A stretch of DNA of 64,000 nt, from positions 637,687 through 701,686 of the forward strand of contig NZ_JRHO01000014.1 in NCBI RefSeq assembly GCF_000765475.1, read 5' to 3'. The stretch comes from Methanococcoides methylutens. GTDB lineage: Archaea; Halobacteriota; Methanosarcinia; Methanosarcinales; Methanosarcinaceae. Each line of letters opens with the position of its first letter. The first letter of the stretch is position 1. The notes beneath the pieces are model-generated. The model ran no database searches. It was not told where the DNA came from and saw nothing but the letters and a program-made list of their open reading frames with translations. The position numbers were made by a program, and so were the translations under genes. Below, in pieces: positions 1 to 8,995 of the stretch.

Positions 1-89
1 TTAGAGACCATTAATTAATACATATCCAAAAGGCATCCATAGATCATGATGCAAAAGGTTGTAAGACCTGACATAGAGAGGATTTTGAA

Positions 90-1301
90 ATGGCTAACAC
101 TGAAAGAAAAACAGACATGGACCAAAGTGAAGAAGACATTACAGTACTTTCACTCCCGGGCCTTACCATTGACCTGAAGCATCAGAACGGATTCCTACAA
201 CTGGAAGCAAAAGGCCATTTGCGTGGTGTTTGTTCCCCTTTCCTGAAAAAATTCAATTCTACCCTTGAAGCGGAAAAACCAGCCCTTGTTGAAAAAGACA
301 GGGTTATAGCATCAACATGGTTACCACCAATACCGGGCAAGGTCTTCAATAGGCTCCTCTATGCCGAAACACAGATAGCGCTTGGAAAGTATATTCCAGA
401 AACGGTGTCCTTTGAAATAACAAGACAGTGCAGATGTAAATGTGACCATTGTGTGATCAGCGGCGGTGAAGGCGACCTTGATGTCGATACTGTAAAACGG
501 ACAATCGATGAAGCCCTTGACATGGGAGCCGTTGTCATCACCTTTACCGAAGGAGACCCTCTTCTTCGAGAAGATATATTCGAACTTATTGATTACGTCG
601 ACAAGGACCGTGCCATTGTCAACATGTATACACCTGGCACAGATATGACACAGGAAGTTGCTGAGAGACTAAAGGAGGTCGGACTTCACAACCTTCTGGT
701 AAGCATATATTCCACTGTTCCCGAAGAACATGATGATGTGCGAAAGCTGGAAGGCGCTTTTGAAAAAGCGACCAATGCCATCAGATATGGACTTGACGCA
801 GGGCTTCTTGTTACAATGTGCACCCATGTTTCCCCGAAGAACATTGAAAAACTGACATCCATGTACCAGTTCGCAAAAGAACTCGGAGTGCATGAGTTCT
901 CATTATGGGAATCCGTACCAAAGAAACCTGAAGACCCCATCATAACAGACGAGGACCGGGAAGTCATAATGGAAATGTACCGCAGGATAAATGCTACCGA
1001 GGACGGACCCAGAATATTCGCAAACACATACTTTGAAGGCGAGATGTTGGGATGTATGGCCGGCCAGCGCTGGTTACATGTGTGCGTTGAAGGATCAGTA
1101 AAACCCTGCCCCTACATACCATTCAGTTTCGGGAATATCAAAACAGATAACCTCAGGACGATCTGGAGCAGGATACGCAAGGTCAGTGACTTTAAAGGAG
1201 AGCGACACTCCTGCCTGATGCAGGAGAAGGACTACCTGAAACTTGTATCGAAGATACCTGAAGATGCCGGAACACCATACGACTTCGATCTTATCAGGTA
1301 A
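90..1301 (+). CDS. radical SAM protein, substrate unknown
   Basis: A 403-residue radical SAM enzyme. The cluster motif CxxxCxxC is C114, C118 and C121, after an N-terminal stretch of about 100 residues with no domain I recognise. A TEGDP element near residue 153 matches the SAM-binding GGEP region of the family. The C-terminal part carries more cysteines (GCMAG, VC, PCP, SC, about residues 315-385) followed by a GNI segment, which is the layout of a SPASM/twitch auxiliary-cluster domain. The start is the ATG at 90, preceded by GAGG at a normal distance. It lies 68 nt before trpS in the same direction. The substrate cannot be read from sequence; peptide or cofactor maturation are typical roles for SPASM proteins. 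Confidence 0.85.
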   Translation: MANTERKTDMDQSEEDITVLSLPGLTIDLKHQNGFLQLEAKGHLRGVCSPFLKKFNSTLEAEKPALVEKDRVIASTWLPPIPGKVFNRLLYAETQIALGKYIPETVSFEITRQCRCKCDHCVISGGEGDLDVDTVKRTIDEALDMGAVVITFTEGDPLLREDIFELIDYVDKDRAIVNMYTPGTDMTQEVAERLKEVGLHNLLVSIYSTVPEEHDDVRKLEGAFEKATNAIRYGLDAGLLVTMCTHVSPKNIEKLTSMYQFAKELGVHEFSLWESVPKKPEDPIITDEDREVIMEMYRRINATEDGPRIFANTYFEGEMLGCMAGQRWLHVCVEGSVKPCPYIPFSFGNIKTDNLRTIWSRIRKVSDFKGERHSCLMQEKDYLKLVSKIPEDAGTPYDFDLIR

Positions 1302-1369
1302 CCGATATATACGTTCAGCTATTCAAGGATAATAACAAAATCTTAAGCGGAATTTGACAGAGGCAGCAC

Positions 1370-2668
1370 ATGAATATGAAACTTGATCCATGGGGTTCAG
1401 TCAATATTGACGATTACTCAAAATTGTTCGATGAATTCGGAATCCTTCCATTTGAGGACATTTGCTCTGAACTCCCTGACCCACACAGGTACATGCGCAG
1501 GAAGATAATCTTCGGCCACAGGAGCTATGACCTGATAACAGATGCAATGAAGAACAAGGACCCTTTTTCGGTCATGAGCGGTTTCATGCCCACCGGAGGC
1601 GGCCATCTCGGACACAAAATGGTCATGGAAGAGATCATCTGGCACCAGAAAATGGGAGGTGATGCTTTTGTAGGCATCGCAGACAGGGAAGCCTATTCAG
1701 TAAGAGGTGTTTCATGGGAAAAATGCCGTCAGATCGGAATTGAAGATTACATCGTAAGCCTGATAGCCCTTGGTTTTGAGCCAAACGGTCACATTTACTT
1801 CCAGTCAGAATCCGAAAATGTCAAGGAACTTACCTTCGAACTCGGTTCAAAAACGAACTTCTCCGAGCTAAGTGCCATCTATGGATTTAGCGGAGAGACA
1901 AGCGTGTCGCACATGACAAGCACCCTTTCCCAGAGTGCGGATATACTCCAGCCACAACTTTCAGAGTATGGCGGGCCAAAACCTACGGTAATCCCAGTAG
2001 GTGCTGACCAGGACCCACACATGCGCCTGACGCGTGGTATCGCACACAAGATGAACATGTTCAGGATCGAAGGACGCGAAGATAAGAACAATAACAAGTA
2101 CTTCAGTGTTCGTAGCAAGGCTGCCCCTGAAGGCGCACTTGCGGATGTCGCGGAAAGACTGCCATGGGATACAAAGCTTTTCGAAGGACATGTTGATGTC
2201 TTCGGAGCTGATGATTATAACAAACTCCTGAACACCGTAAGGGAAGTTGAGATCGAGTACGGAGGTTATGCTTTTGTACCGCCATCTTCCACCTACCACA
2301 GATTCATGTCAGGACTGCAGGGAGGTAAAATGTCCAGCAGTGTACCTGAGAGTATCATTTCACTAAAGGAAGATCCAAAGGCTGCTGCAAAGAAAGTAAA
2401 ACGTGCCAAGACCGGCGGCAGGATGACACTTGAGGAACAGAAAAAGCTTGGTGGGGATCCAAATAACTGTTCTGCCTTTGAACTCCTTATGTTCCACCTC
2501 GTAGAAGACGATAAAGAACTTGAAGAGATCTACGATGAATGTGTTTGCGGAAAACGTATGTGTGGCACCTGCAAATCCCTTGCCGCAGAACTGATGACCG
2601 AATTCCTGACAGAACACCAGGAAAAGCGTGAGCTGGCAAAGGACCGGCTGGATGATTACGGACTATAA
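1370..2668 (+). CDS. trpS: tryptophanyl-tRNA synthetase
   Basis: Class I aminoacyl-tRNA synthetase that charges tRNA-Trp in the cytoplasm. The HIGH motif is HLGH at residues 79-82 (context PTGGGHLGH) and the KMSKS loop is GGKMSSS near residue 320. The archaeal/eukaryotic type is indicated by the N-terminal DPWG segment and the long insertion between the motifs. A C-terminal cysteine group ([11 protein letters not shown], about 391-401) is typical of archaeal TrpRS and probably binds metal. Start at ATG 1370 with GAGG upstream; a second ATG lies two codons further on. pheS follows 23 nt downstream, so the two synthetase genes are probably cotranscribed. Confidence 0.95.
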   Translation: MNMKLDPWGSVNIDDYSKLFDEFGILPFEDICSELPDPHRYMRRKIIFGHRSYDLITDAMKNKDPFSVMSGFMPTGGGHLGHKMVMEEIIWHQKMGGDAFVGIADREAYSVRGVSWEKCRQIGIEDYIVSLIALGFEPNGHIYFQSESENVKELTFELGSKTNFSELSAIYGFSGETSVSHMTSTLSQSADILQPQLSEYGGPKPTVIPVGADQDPHMRLTRGIAHKMNMFRIEGREDKNNNKYFSVRSKAAPEGALADVAERLPWDTKLFEGHVDVFGADDYNKLLNTVREVEIEYGGYAFVPPSSTYHRFMSGLQGGKMSSSVPESIISLKEDPKAAAKKVKRAKTGGRMTLEEQKKLGGDPNNCSAFELLMFHLVEDDKELEEIYDECVCGKRMCGTCKSLAAELMTEFLTEHQEKRELAKDRLDDYGL

Positions 2669-2691
2669 ACCCAAAAAGGACCCTGACCGAC

Positions 2692-4173
2692 ATGAGCAAC
2701 TATAAACTTACTACAAATGAAAAAAATGTGCTGCTCGCACTGGATGAACTTGCATCCACAACCCCGGAAGATCTTGCAGAAAAAGCATCCATGAAAGTGG
2801 AAACTGCAATGCAATCCGCCTTTTTGCTCTCAGAGAACGGACTGGCAGAAGTGAATGATACAGTTACCGAACTGTACTCACTGACAGACGAAGGTCGCAC
2901 CTATGCAAAAGAGGGACTCCCTGAGAGACAGCTTATCAGTGCCCTGTCCGAGCCAACACCCATCGATGACCTAAAGGAAAAGCTTTCACCAAAGATGGTG
3001 GGAATTGCGACCGGATGGCTACGTAAGAAAGGCTGGGCCAGCATTGAGAACGGAATGATGGTCCCATCGGGCGATGCAGAGGAAACTGAGGACGAGAAGA
3101 TACTTGCCAGTTTCACAGAAAAAGCAAGCACTCTTGAAGAACTTGGAACAGATGGTAAGACCATAAAGGACCTGATCAAACGCAAGCTTGTTTCAAAGAC
3201 CGAGGAAAAGGACCGTACCATCTCCATAACAGATGCAGGAGTCGAACTTGTAAAAGCAGGCATCACTATTGAAGAGGAGATAAACCAGATCACATCCCAA
3301 TTATTGAAGAGCGGGGAATGGAAGAACAAGAACTTCAGGCCTTACAACATCCAGACCCCTCCAAGACCGGTTTATGGTGCAAAAGTACACCCATACCAGC
3401 GTCTTATCGACCAGATGCGTCAGATCTTCCTTGAGATGGGATTCACCGAGATCAAAGGAGATGTCGTACAAAGCTCATTCTGGAACTTCGATGCACTATT
3501 CCAGCCACAGGACCACCCTGCCAGAGAGATGCAGGACACGTTCCACCTTTCAAGCCGTTCAGAGCTTCCTGAAGACTACACTGAAGGCATAAAGGACATG
3601 CACGAGCATGGCGGTGACCTCCAGTCCACCGGATGGGGAGGAAAGTGGAGCGAGGATATTGCAAAACGCGATGTATTGAGAACCCACACCACTGCTGTTA
3701 CCATCAAGTACCTTGCAGACAACCCGAACCCGCCGTTAAAGGCATTTTGTATTGACAGGGCATACCGCCGTGAAACCATCGATCCAACACACACGCCAGA
3801 GTTCGAACAGCTTGAAGGCGTAATCATGGACGAGAACATGTCATTTGCGAACCTTCTTGGATGCCTTGAAGAGTTCTATCACAGGATGGGATTCGAGGAT
3901 GTAAGGTTCAGACCCGGATACTTCCCATACACAGAACCAAGTGTGGAACCTGAGGTATACATTGACGGACTCGGTTGGGTAGAGCTCGGCGGAGCCGGAG
4001 TGTTCCGTAAGGAAGTAACCGAACCCCTCGGGATCAAAACTCCCGTACTTGCATGGGGTCTTGGTGTTAGCCGTGTGGCAATGCTTAAGCTCGGACTCAA
4101 GGACCTGCGTGAACTTTACCAGTCAGACATCGAATGGTTACGCAAGAGCCAGGTGTGCCAGCTAAAAGATTGA
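2692..4173 (+). CDS. pheS: phenylalanyl-tRNA synthetase alpha subunit
   Basis: Catalytic alpha subunit of the heterotetrameric PheRS, 493 residues, archaeal size. The N-terminal half (about 1-190) is built of winged-helix-like segments; the catalytic class II core starts around residue 225 ([14 protein letters not shown]). Motif 2 is the RTHTTAVT region (about 327-335) and motif 3 is [10 protein letters not shown] near the C-terminus, preceded by the phenylalanine-pocket segment [12 protein letters not shown]. The beta subunit gene is not adjacent in this window. Transcription probably ends at the hairpin just downstream. Confidence 0.95.
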   Translation: MSNYKLTTNEKNVLLALDELASTTPEDLAEKASMKVETAMQSAFLLSENGLAEVNDTVTELYSLTDEGRTYAKEGLPERQLISALSEPTPIDDLKEKLSPKMVGIATGWLRKKGWASIENGMMVPSGDAEETEDEKILASFTEKASTLEELGTDGKTIKDLIKRKLVSKTEEKDRTISITDAGVELVKAGITIEEEINQITSQLLKSGEWKNKNFRPYNIQTPPRPVYGAKVHPYQRLIDQMRQIFLEMGFTEIKGDVVQSSFWNFDALFQPQDHPAREMQDTFHLSSRSELPEDYTEGIKDMHEHGGDLQSTGWGGKWSEDIAKRDVLRTHTTAVTIKYLADNPNPPLKAFCIDRAYRRETIDPTHTPEFEQLEGVIMDENMSFANLLGCLEEFYHRMGFEDVRFRPGYFPYTEPSVEPEVYIDGLGWVELGGAGVFRKEVTEPLGIKTPVLAWGLGVSRVAMLKLGLKDLRELYQSDIEWLRKSQVCQLKD

Positions 4174-4194
4174 AGAAAAGAATAAATGTAACAT

Positions 4195-4225
4195 AAGCGG
4201 CTTTGTGCCGCTTAGATCTATTTTT
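4195..4225 (+). terminator. hairpin plus T-rich tract after pheS
   Basis: A perfect 7-bp stem, AAGCGGC / GCCGCTT with a TTTGT loop (4195-4213), is followed by a T-rich run on the plus strand. It sits between the convergent ends of pheS (4173) and the DUF362 gene (4271), and its AT-rich flank could serve both directions. Confidence 0.75.
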
Positions 4226-4270
4226 ATATTTATTTTAAACCGTATTAAAAGATCCTTGTCAGGATACCGG

Positions 4271-5413
4271 TCATCGACCCCGATTCCTTACCTTGAGCAA
4301 TACCCTGGCAAAAAATGAACGTTTCATTTTCACAGCATTTGAAGGGCAGAGCTCACGGCAACAATAGCATAGGATACATTTACTGTTGTTTATCTTCAGG
4401 CGACCGTCTTTCTGTTCAATAGCATGTGCCGAACAGTTCATAACACAGGCACCACACAGGGTGCATTGTGAAGTATTGATAAAAGGTTTGATGGTGAAAT
4501 ACTTCCCAAGTTTTCTGACAAGGAACAGCGGTGCACTTCCCACAAGGGTTGTGCCTGAAAGCCTGAACTTCATACTTACATCATCAATAGGAACTCCCAA
4601 TACTTCCGGATCCGTAGCACCATAACCACGCTCAATTGCGGCTTTGTTGGTTGGCACATCCATGGGATCAAGACCTATAACCTTTGATGATACAACATCA
4701 AGGGATACGCAGTCATAACTTGCCATCACTATGCCCACATCCACAGGCGTGCCTCTTGCAGGACCATTGCCTTCCATCCCCACAACACCATCCATTAACG
4801 CAAGATGAGGGACCCTTGCAGAATATATGTCTACTACTGCCTCTGAGAAAAGGTCCTTTTTAGCAAGCATATGGGCTTCTTTCCTGAGCTTTAAAGGAAT
4901 ACTACCGAACATGTTCTTGACAGAACCTGTAAAAAGGGTCAGTTCATGAGTCTTAAGTTTTGGAAGTGATATCACCACATCCGCATCCATTACAGGTTTT
5001 GCAATGTAGAGCTGAGAGAAATGTAACGGATCAGGAACATCAACGACAACATAGCCAGAGGTCTCAAAGCTCAGAACTTCTGCACCTGCCTTCTGGGCGG
5101 CGTCCCTTATGCCGGACATATCCAGGGCTTCCTCAGTAACTCCCGGATGAGTAATACCTGCACCATCGCCTACTATGGGAATGCCTCCTGCCTCCACAAC
5201 AAGCTCACACATTGCAGACACAATAGAAGGATGTGTGGTGACCGCTTTCTCAGGAAGTGCTGCAGCAAGCAGGTTCGGCTTTAGAAGTACCCGCGCGCCC
5301 GGGAAGATAATGGCTCCAAGACCGCCAACAAGGTCAATTGCCTCCCTGACAGCTTCTTTGGCGTACGAGTAATCTTCACAGCGCACTATGGATACCTGAG
5401 TTCCCGGATTCAT
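4271..5413 (-). CDS. DUF362 protein with C-terminal 2[4Fe-4S] ferredoxin domain
   Basis: About 380 residues from the preferred start. The N-terminal two thirds is a DUF362 domain (LLKPNLL, VVGDGAGITHPG-type and LPKLKTH motifs are visible). The C-terminus has two ferredoxin cluster motifs, CTLCGACVMNC and CILCYCCRELC. Function is unknown; the family is suspected of redox or Fe-S roles. The frame is open to an ATG at 5512, but that would overlap the DUF531 gene by 94 nt. The ATG at 5413 lies 5 nt past the DUF531 stop and begins right at the conserved domain (MNPGTQVSIV), so I prefer it. Last gene of a four-gene operon with larE, GNAT and DUF531. Confidence 0.85.
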   Translation of the reverse strand: MNPGTQVSIVRCEDYSYAKEAVREAIDLVGGLGAIIFPGARVLLKPNLLAAALPEKAVTTHPSIVSAMCELVVEAGGIPIVGDGAGITHPGVTEEALDMSGIRDAAQKAGAEVLSFETSGYVVVDVPDPLHFSQLYIAKPVMDADVVISLPKLKTHELTLFTGSVKNMFGSIPLKLRKEAHMLAKKDLFSEAVVDIYSARVPHLALMDGVVGMEGNGPARGTPVDVGIVMASYDCVSLDVVSSKVIGLDPMDVPTNKAAIERGYGATDPEVLGVPIDDVSMKFRLSGTTLVGSAPLFLVRKLGKYFTIKPFINTSQCTLCGACVMNCSAHAIEQKDGRLKINNSKCILCYCCRELCPSNAVKMKRSFFARVLLKVRNRGR

Positions 5414-5418
5414 ATCTT

Positions 5419-5979
5419 TTAGTAACCCCTTTCCCTGCAAGTATCTTTCAGCTTCTTCCTTGTATTGACTATCCCCATGATGTAGGAAGGGATCGTTCCG
5501 ATAGCAGTACATGTCTCAAGAGAGATCCCCCCACATGTAATGTCAAGATGGTGATCCGAAAAGGAGAACAGTTTTTTGGGCAGACCTTTCCTGCCAAGTC
5601 CTACAAGAAGAAGATAGGACTGATTGTGCTCCACCCCATCTGCGATCTCTTCAGGAGTTACAGCGTATTTTTCCTCAGGCTTTGAACTGGTTATCACAGC
5701 AGTTCCGAACTGGGACTGGAAGCCCTTCTTTGGAAGGTCGAAGACAAAAAGGCGGTTGCTTTCATGAAGCAATTTCAGATATTTACCTGACTCACCGATG
5801 GTCGTCTTATCCATTACATATTCCACAAGTTCTTCCGGGGTCATCTTGAAAGGAAAATCAAAAAGACAAAGGGTAAAACCATAGGCGTAACAAATTGGTG
5901 CAGCCCTTGCAATTGCACGGTAATGGGCATCCAGCACCTTAATTTTATCATAAGTATTCACAATACCAAGCGTTAACAC
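5419..5979 (-). CDS. DUF531 family protein, archaeal, unknown function
   Basis: A 186-residue protein that I recognise as DUF531, a family found mainly in methanogens and relatives. Visible features: N-terminal LTLGIVNTYDKIKVLDAHYRA-like segment, an internal LLVGLGRKGLPKK stretch and a C-terminal TCGGISLETCTAIGTIPSYI region whose glycine and cysteine pattern recalls knotted SPOUT-type methyltransferases. That resemblance is my inference only. It is packed between GNAT (3 nt upstream) and the DUF362 gene (5 nt downstream), so all are one transcript. Confidence 0.75.
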   Translation of the reverse strand: MLTLGIVNTYDKIKVLDAHYRAIARAAPICYAYGFTLCLFDFPFKMTPEELVEYVMDKTTIGESGKYLKLLHESNRLFVFDLPKKGFQSQFGTAVITSSKPEEKYAVTPEEIADGVEHNQSYLLLVGLGRKGLPKKLFSFSDHHLDITCGGISLETCTAIGTIPSYIMGIVNTRKKLKDTCRERGY

Positions 5980-5982
5980 AAT

Positions 5983-6417
5983 TCAGACCTCATCCGTTTG
6001 AATGCACATAACGTGCTGTTTACATCTATCAAATCTATCGCATTCCCTACAATCATCCCATAAATTAACTTTTTCAGACATCGGAAGTTCGATAAAACCT
6101 AATTTCCTGAAAAAGATAGGGGAAGTGGTCCTGACGTAGATCCTTTCTTTATTTACACTTTCAAAAATGGAGGAAACCATCTTTGAACCGATCCCGTTTC
6201 CACGATAATTGGGATGAACTGCTATAGAATGGATCTCACAGCAGCTCCGGTCCGCTAAGGCAGCAACACCCACGATCTTGCCATTGGCCTCTGCAACAAT
6301 GAAATCATCGATAGGGACTTCATCCATATCAAGGAAATATGTTGAAAGAAGACACTCCACCGACTCACCGTCCTTTTCGCCGGCCCCCCTGATAGCTACA
6401 TCAATATATTCAGACAT
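5983..6417 (-). CDS. GNAT acetyltransferase with cysteine-rich tail
   Basis: A 144-residue GCN5-related N-acetyltransferase. The acetyl-CoA binding motif A is seen as IHSIAVHPNYRGNGIGSKMV around residues 72-91, with the family RxxGxG spacing. After the fold there is a tail with four cysteines in a C-x2-C-x5-C-x5-C pattern (DCRECDRFDRCKQHVMC), which could bind Zn or an Fe-S cluster. The substrate is unknown. The ATG at 6417 lies 2 nt after the end of the larE-like gene, and the DUF531 gene follows 3 nt downstream. Confidence 0.8.
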   Translation of the reverse strand: MSEYIDVAIRGAGEKDGESVECLLSTYFLDMDEVPIDDFIVAEANGKIVGVAALADRSCCEIHSIAVHPNYRGNGIGSKMVSSIFESVNKERIYVRTTSPIFFRKLGFIELPMSEKVNLWDDCRECDRFDRCKQHVMCIQTDEV

Positions 6418-6419
6418 TC

Positions 6420-7241
6420 TTATAGTACCTCGTCCATGCTTCCACTTCTGAAACCTTCCATGTCAAGCGTGACATAGGAATAGCCCAGTTCTTTGAAACG
6501 AGATAACAATTCGTCCCTTTTTTCATGAACAACAGGGAAATCATCAGGTAATATCTCAATACGTGCAATGCCATCATGTTCGCGGACCCTGACATGCGTG
6601 ATCCCAAGGGACAGAAGGAAGTCTTCTGCACTTTCAATTCTCCTGAGAGATGCATTTGTTACTTCTGCACCATAAGGCAGTCTTGACAGCAGGCATGCAT
6701 TAGATACCTTATCAGCAACTTCAAGTCCCAGATGGCGTGCTATCTGACGCACTTCTTTTTTAGTAACATCAAACTCCGTATAAGGAGTTAAGACCAGGCC
6801 TTCTGCTTCATTTATTGCAGCCCAGCCCGGTCTGCGACCGGTGATCTCGGAGGCATTGGTCCCTTCGACCAGCACATTCAGACCTTCCCGGCCCATTACA
6901 TCTTTCAATGTTTTCATGACGAGCTTCTTACAATAATAACATCGATCCTGATCGTTCTGCCTGATCATTTCATCGGACAGCATGTCGTGTTCCAGTACAA
7001 TATGACGGATACCGATCTGTTTGGCAGTCCTTTTTGCATCCTCCAGCTCACTTTGGGGTATCGCACAGGAATCAAGGGTCACTGCAAGAACATTGTCCCC
7101 CAGAACTTCAAAAGCAAGGGCCGCCAGAGTTGTACTGTCCACACCTCCGGAGAATGCGACCAGTACTTTTTCTTTTTCAGCTATCGCCCCTTTGATCCTT
7201 TCGATCTTTTCGGAAAGGGATGATCTTTCAGGTATGCTCAT
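6420..7241 (-). CDS. larE: LarE-type ATP-dependent sulfur transferase (PP-loop)
   Basis: A 273-residue PP-loop ATP pyrophosphatase of the LarE family. The PP-loop is FSGGVDST at about residues 29-36, and the middle of the protein has DRCYYCKK and later SNACLLSRLPYG. In LarE the last cysteine is the sulfur donor of the sacrificial enzyme; homologues with the extra CxxC pair hold a [4Fe-4S] cluster and are thought to act catalytically. All three cysteines are present here. Known LarE makes the nickel-pincer nucleotide with LarB and LarC, neither of which is in this window. First gene of the larE-GNAT-DUF531-DUF362 operon. Confidence 0.85.
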   Translation of the reverse strand: MSIPERSSLSEKIERIKGAIAEKEKVLVAFSGGVDSTTLAALAFEVLGDNVLAVTLDSCAIPQSELEDAKRTAKQIGIRHIVLEHDMLSDEMIRQNDQDRCYYCKKLVMKTLKDVMGREGLNVLVEGTNASEITGRRPGWAAINEAEGLVLTPYTEFDVTKKEVRQIARHLGLEVADKVSNACLLSRLPYGAEVTNASLRRIESAEDFLLSLGITHVRVREHDGIARIEILPDDFPVVHEKRDELLSRFKELGYSYVTLDMEGFRSGSMDEVL

Positions 7242-7412
7242 GATAATTCCAAAGGTCCATATGGATAAATAAGTAGTGCAAGCTGCAAAATAGGGCAGTA
7301 TACAGATAAAGTTTTATTAATCCAACCATATAAATGAAGTGACTTACTTATTATTATAATGAGGGCTCTGGGGATGAGAGCTCATTTACAAACAAGAGAG
7401 AAAGGTGAAAAA

Positions 7413-7817
7413 GTGGAAAATGAATGGCAGATCGACTTGAAATTACCGGATATCGGAGCCATGGCCACACTTATGGCAACCTCCATATGCTCTGCAATAC
7501 TGGGTGCTGCAGAGATCGCATACACTATGATGTGGATAACCTCCGCCTATGAGCGCCACGGAAAGAGCTTCTTCATAGACCTGATAAACGCAAATGACCT
7601 TACATGGACCGCCGAATTCATAGTCGTAGCAGGATCATTAATGCTACTTTCATCAATGGTCTTCCTGACAACCATGTTCTATTCCCTGATAGAACTAAAT
7701 GCAGTGACCAAACCGGAAAAGACGGTCAGAATGAAGATCGTATTCATATTGTTCATCATTGGCATAGTACTGCTGTTCCTGGCACTTACTTCTGCCATGA
7801 TCCTGAGATACATGTGA
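7413..7817 (+). CDS. small membrane protein, unknown
   Basis: About 134 residues with three predicted membrane helices (about residues 18-40, 68-92 and 107-132, counted from the GTG). An in-frame ATG exists at 7359, but an AGGTGA Shine-Dalgarno at 7403-7408 sits 4 nt before the GTG at 7413, and the residues between the two starts are not membrane-like, so GTG is preferred. No family recognised. It lies 40 nt before the ChlI-like ATPase and may be part of that transcript, perhaps as its membrane partner. Confidence 0.65.
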   Translation: MENEWQIDLKLPDIGAMATLMATSICSAILGAAEIAYTMMWITSAYERHGKSFFIDLINANDLTWTAEFIVVAGSLMLLSSMVFLTTMFYSLIELNAVTKPEKTVRMKIVFILFIIGIVLLFLALTSAMILRYM

Positions 7818-7857
7818 TCAGAAGAACAAACATGCAAAAATACAGGATGGAAATATC

Positions 7858-8982
7858 ATGAACTTTACCAATATCACAGGCAGCATAAAGGAAGTCCCAA
7901 AACCTAAAGAAGAGAAGAGGACAAGGTTTGAGGACATACAGAAAACAGCGACCAAAACAAAGAGGGTGATGTATCCGATCTCTGCCATTGTCGGGCAGGA
8001 GATGATGCTTCGGGCACTCATTCTGAACGCCATTAACCCTTCAATTGGCGGAGTGCTGATAAGAGGACAGAAGGGAACCGCAAAATCGACCGCTGTAAGA
8101 GGATTGGCGGAGATCCTTCCGGAAATCGAGGTCATTGAAGGATGTAAGTACAACTGCGACCCCCTCGACCCTGAAAAGTTCTGCTGGGAATGCAACGATA
8201 AGCAGAAGAAAGGAATGATCAAGATCGAAAAATCACCCATGAAAGTGGTGGATCTGCCGGTAGGTGCCACAGAGGACAGGGTAGTAGGCAGTCTTGATAT
8301 CGAAAAGGCGGTCAAGGAAGGGGTGCAGGCCTTTGAACCAGGCATCCTGGCAAATGCCAACAGGAACCTCCTGTACGTGGATGAGATCAACCTGCTGGAT
8401 GACTTCGTGGTTGATGCTTTACTGGATGCAGCTGCAATGGGCGTGAACACCGTTGAGAGAGAAGGTGTAAGTGTCAGCCATCCTGCCAACTTCATCATCG
8501 TTGGAAGCATGAACCCTGAAGAAGGAGAACTTCGGCCACAGCTTCTGGACAGGATAGCCCTGCAGGTGGAAGTTGAAGGTATTGCTGATATCGAGCAGCG
8601 TATAGAGATCATTGAAAGAAGGAACCAGTTCAACAAAGACCAACATCAGTTCAGAAGGGATTTTGAGAACGAACAGGAAAAGCTGCGTACAAAAATAATC
8701 AAGGCAAAGCAGTTGCTCGGAAGGATCACTACCACACGTGAGAATCTCAGGACGATCGCACAGATATGCGTGGCATTCAATGTTGATGGTCACAGGGCCG
8801 ACATTATGATCGAGCGTACTGCACGCACAAATGCTGCTTACGAGAACCGTGAAAGAATCACAAATGAGGATATTATCGAAGCCGCTGAGATGGTTCTCCC
8901 CCACAGGATGCGAAAGAAACCTTTCGAAGAAGAGGAGTTCAGTGCAGAACAACTTCGTGCTGTGGTAAATGGAACTATCTGA
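7858..8982 (+). CDS. ChlI/BchI-like AAA+ ATPase (chelatase subunit I family)
   Basis: A 374-residue AAA+ ATPase of the magnesium-chelatase subunit I type. Walker A is GQKGTAKST (about 70-78), Walker B is [10 protein letters not shown] (about 167-176), and the sensor/arginine-finger region has [14 protein letters not shown] cysteine cluster lies between Walker A and B (GCKYNC... FCWEC, about 97-118), as in several BchI-like proteins. The next gene encodes the VWA partner. In methanogens such I/D pairs may power a metal chelatase or remodel other VWA clients; no class I large chelatase subunit is present here, so the client is unknown. Confidence 0.85.
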   Translation: MNFTNITGSIKEVPKPKEEKRTRFEDIQKTATKTKRVMYPISAIVGQEMMLRALILNAINPSIGGVLIRGQKGTAKSTAVRGLAEILPEIEVIEGCKYNCDPLDPEKFCWECNDKQKKGMIKIEKSPMKVVDLPVGATEDRVVGSLDIEKAVKEGVQAFEPGILANANRNLLYVDEINLLDDFVVDALLDAAAMGVNTVEREGVSVSHPANFIIVGSMNPEEGELRPQLLDRIALQVEVEGIADIEQRIEIIERRNQFNKDQHQFRRDFENEQEKLRTKIIKAKQLLGRITTTRENLRTIAQICVAFNVDGHRADIMIERTARTNAAYENRERITNEDIIEAAEMVLPHRMRKKPFEEEEFSAEQLRAVVNGTI

Positions 8983-8995
8983 TAAGGGATAACGG

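Noticed and set aside
7818-8636. A 272-codon minus-strand frame opposite the ChlI-like gene
   Set aside because: Ser-rich antisense shadow of an AAA+ ATPase with clear Walker motifs.
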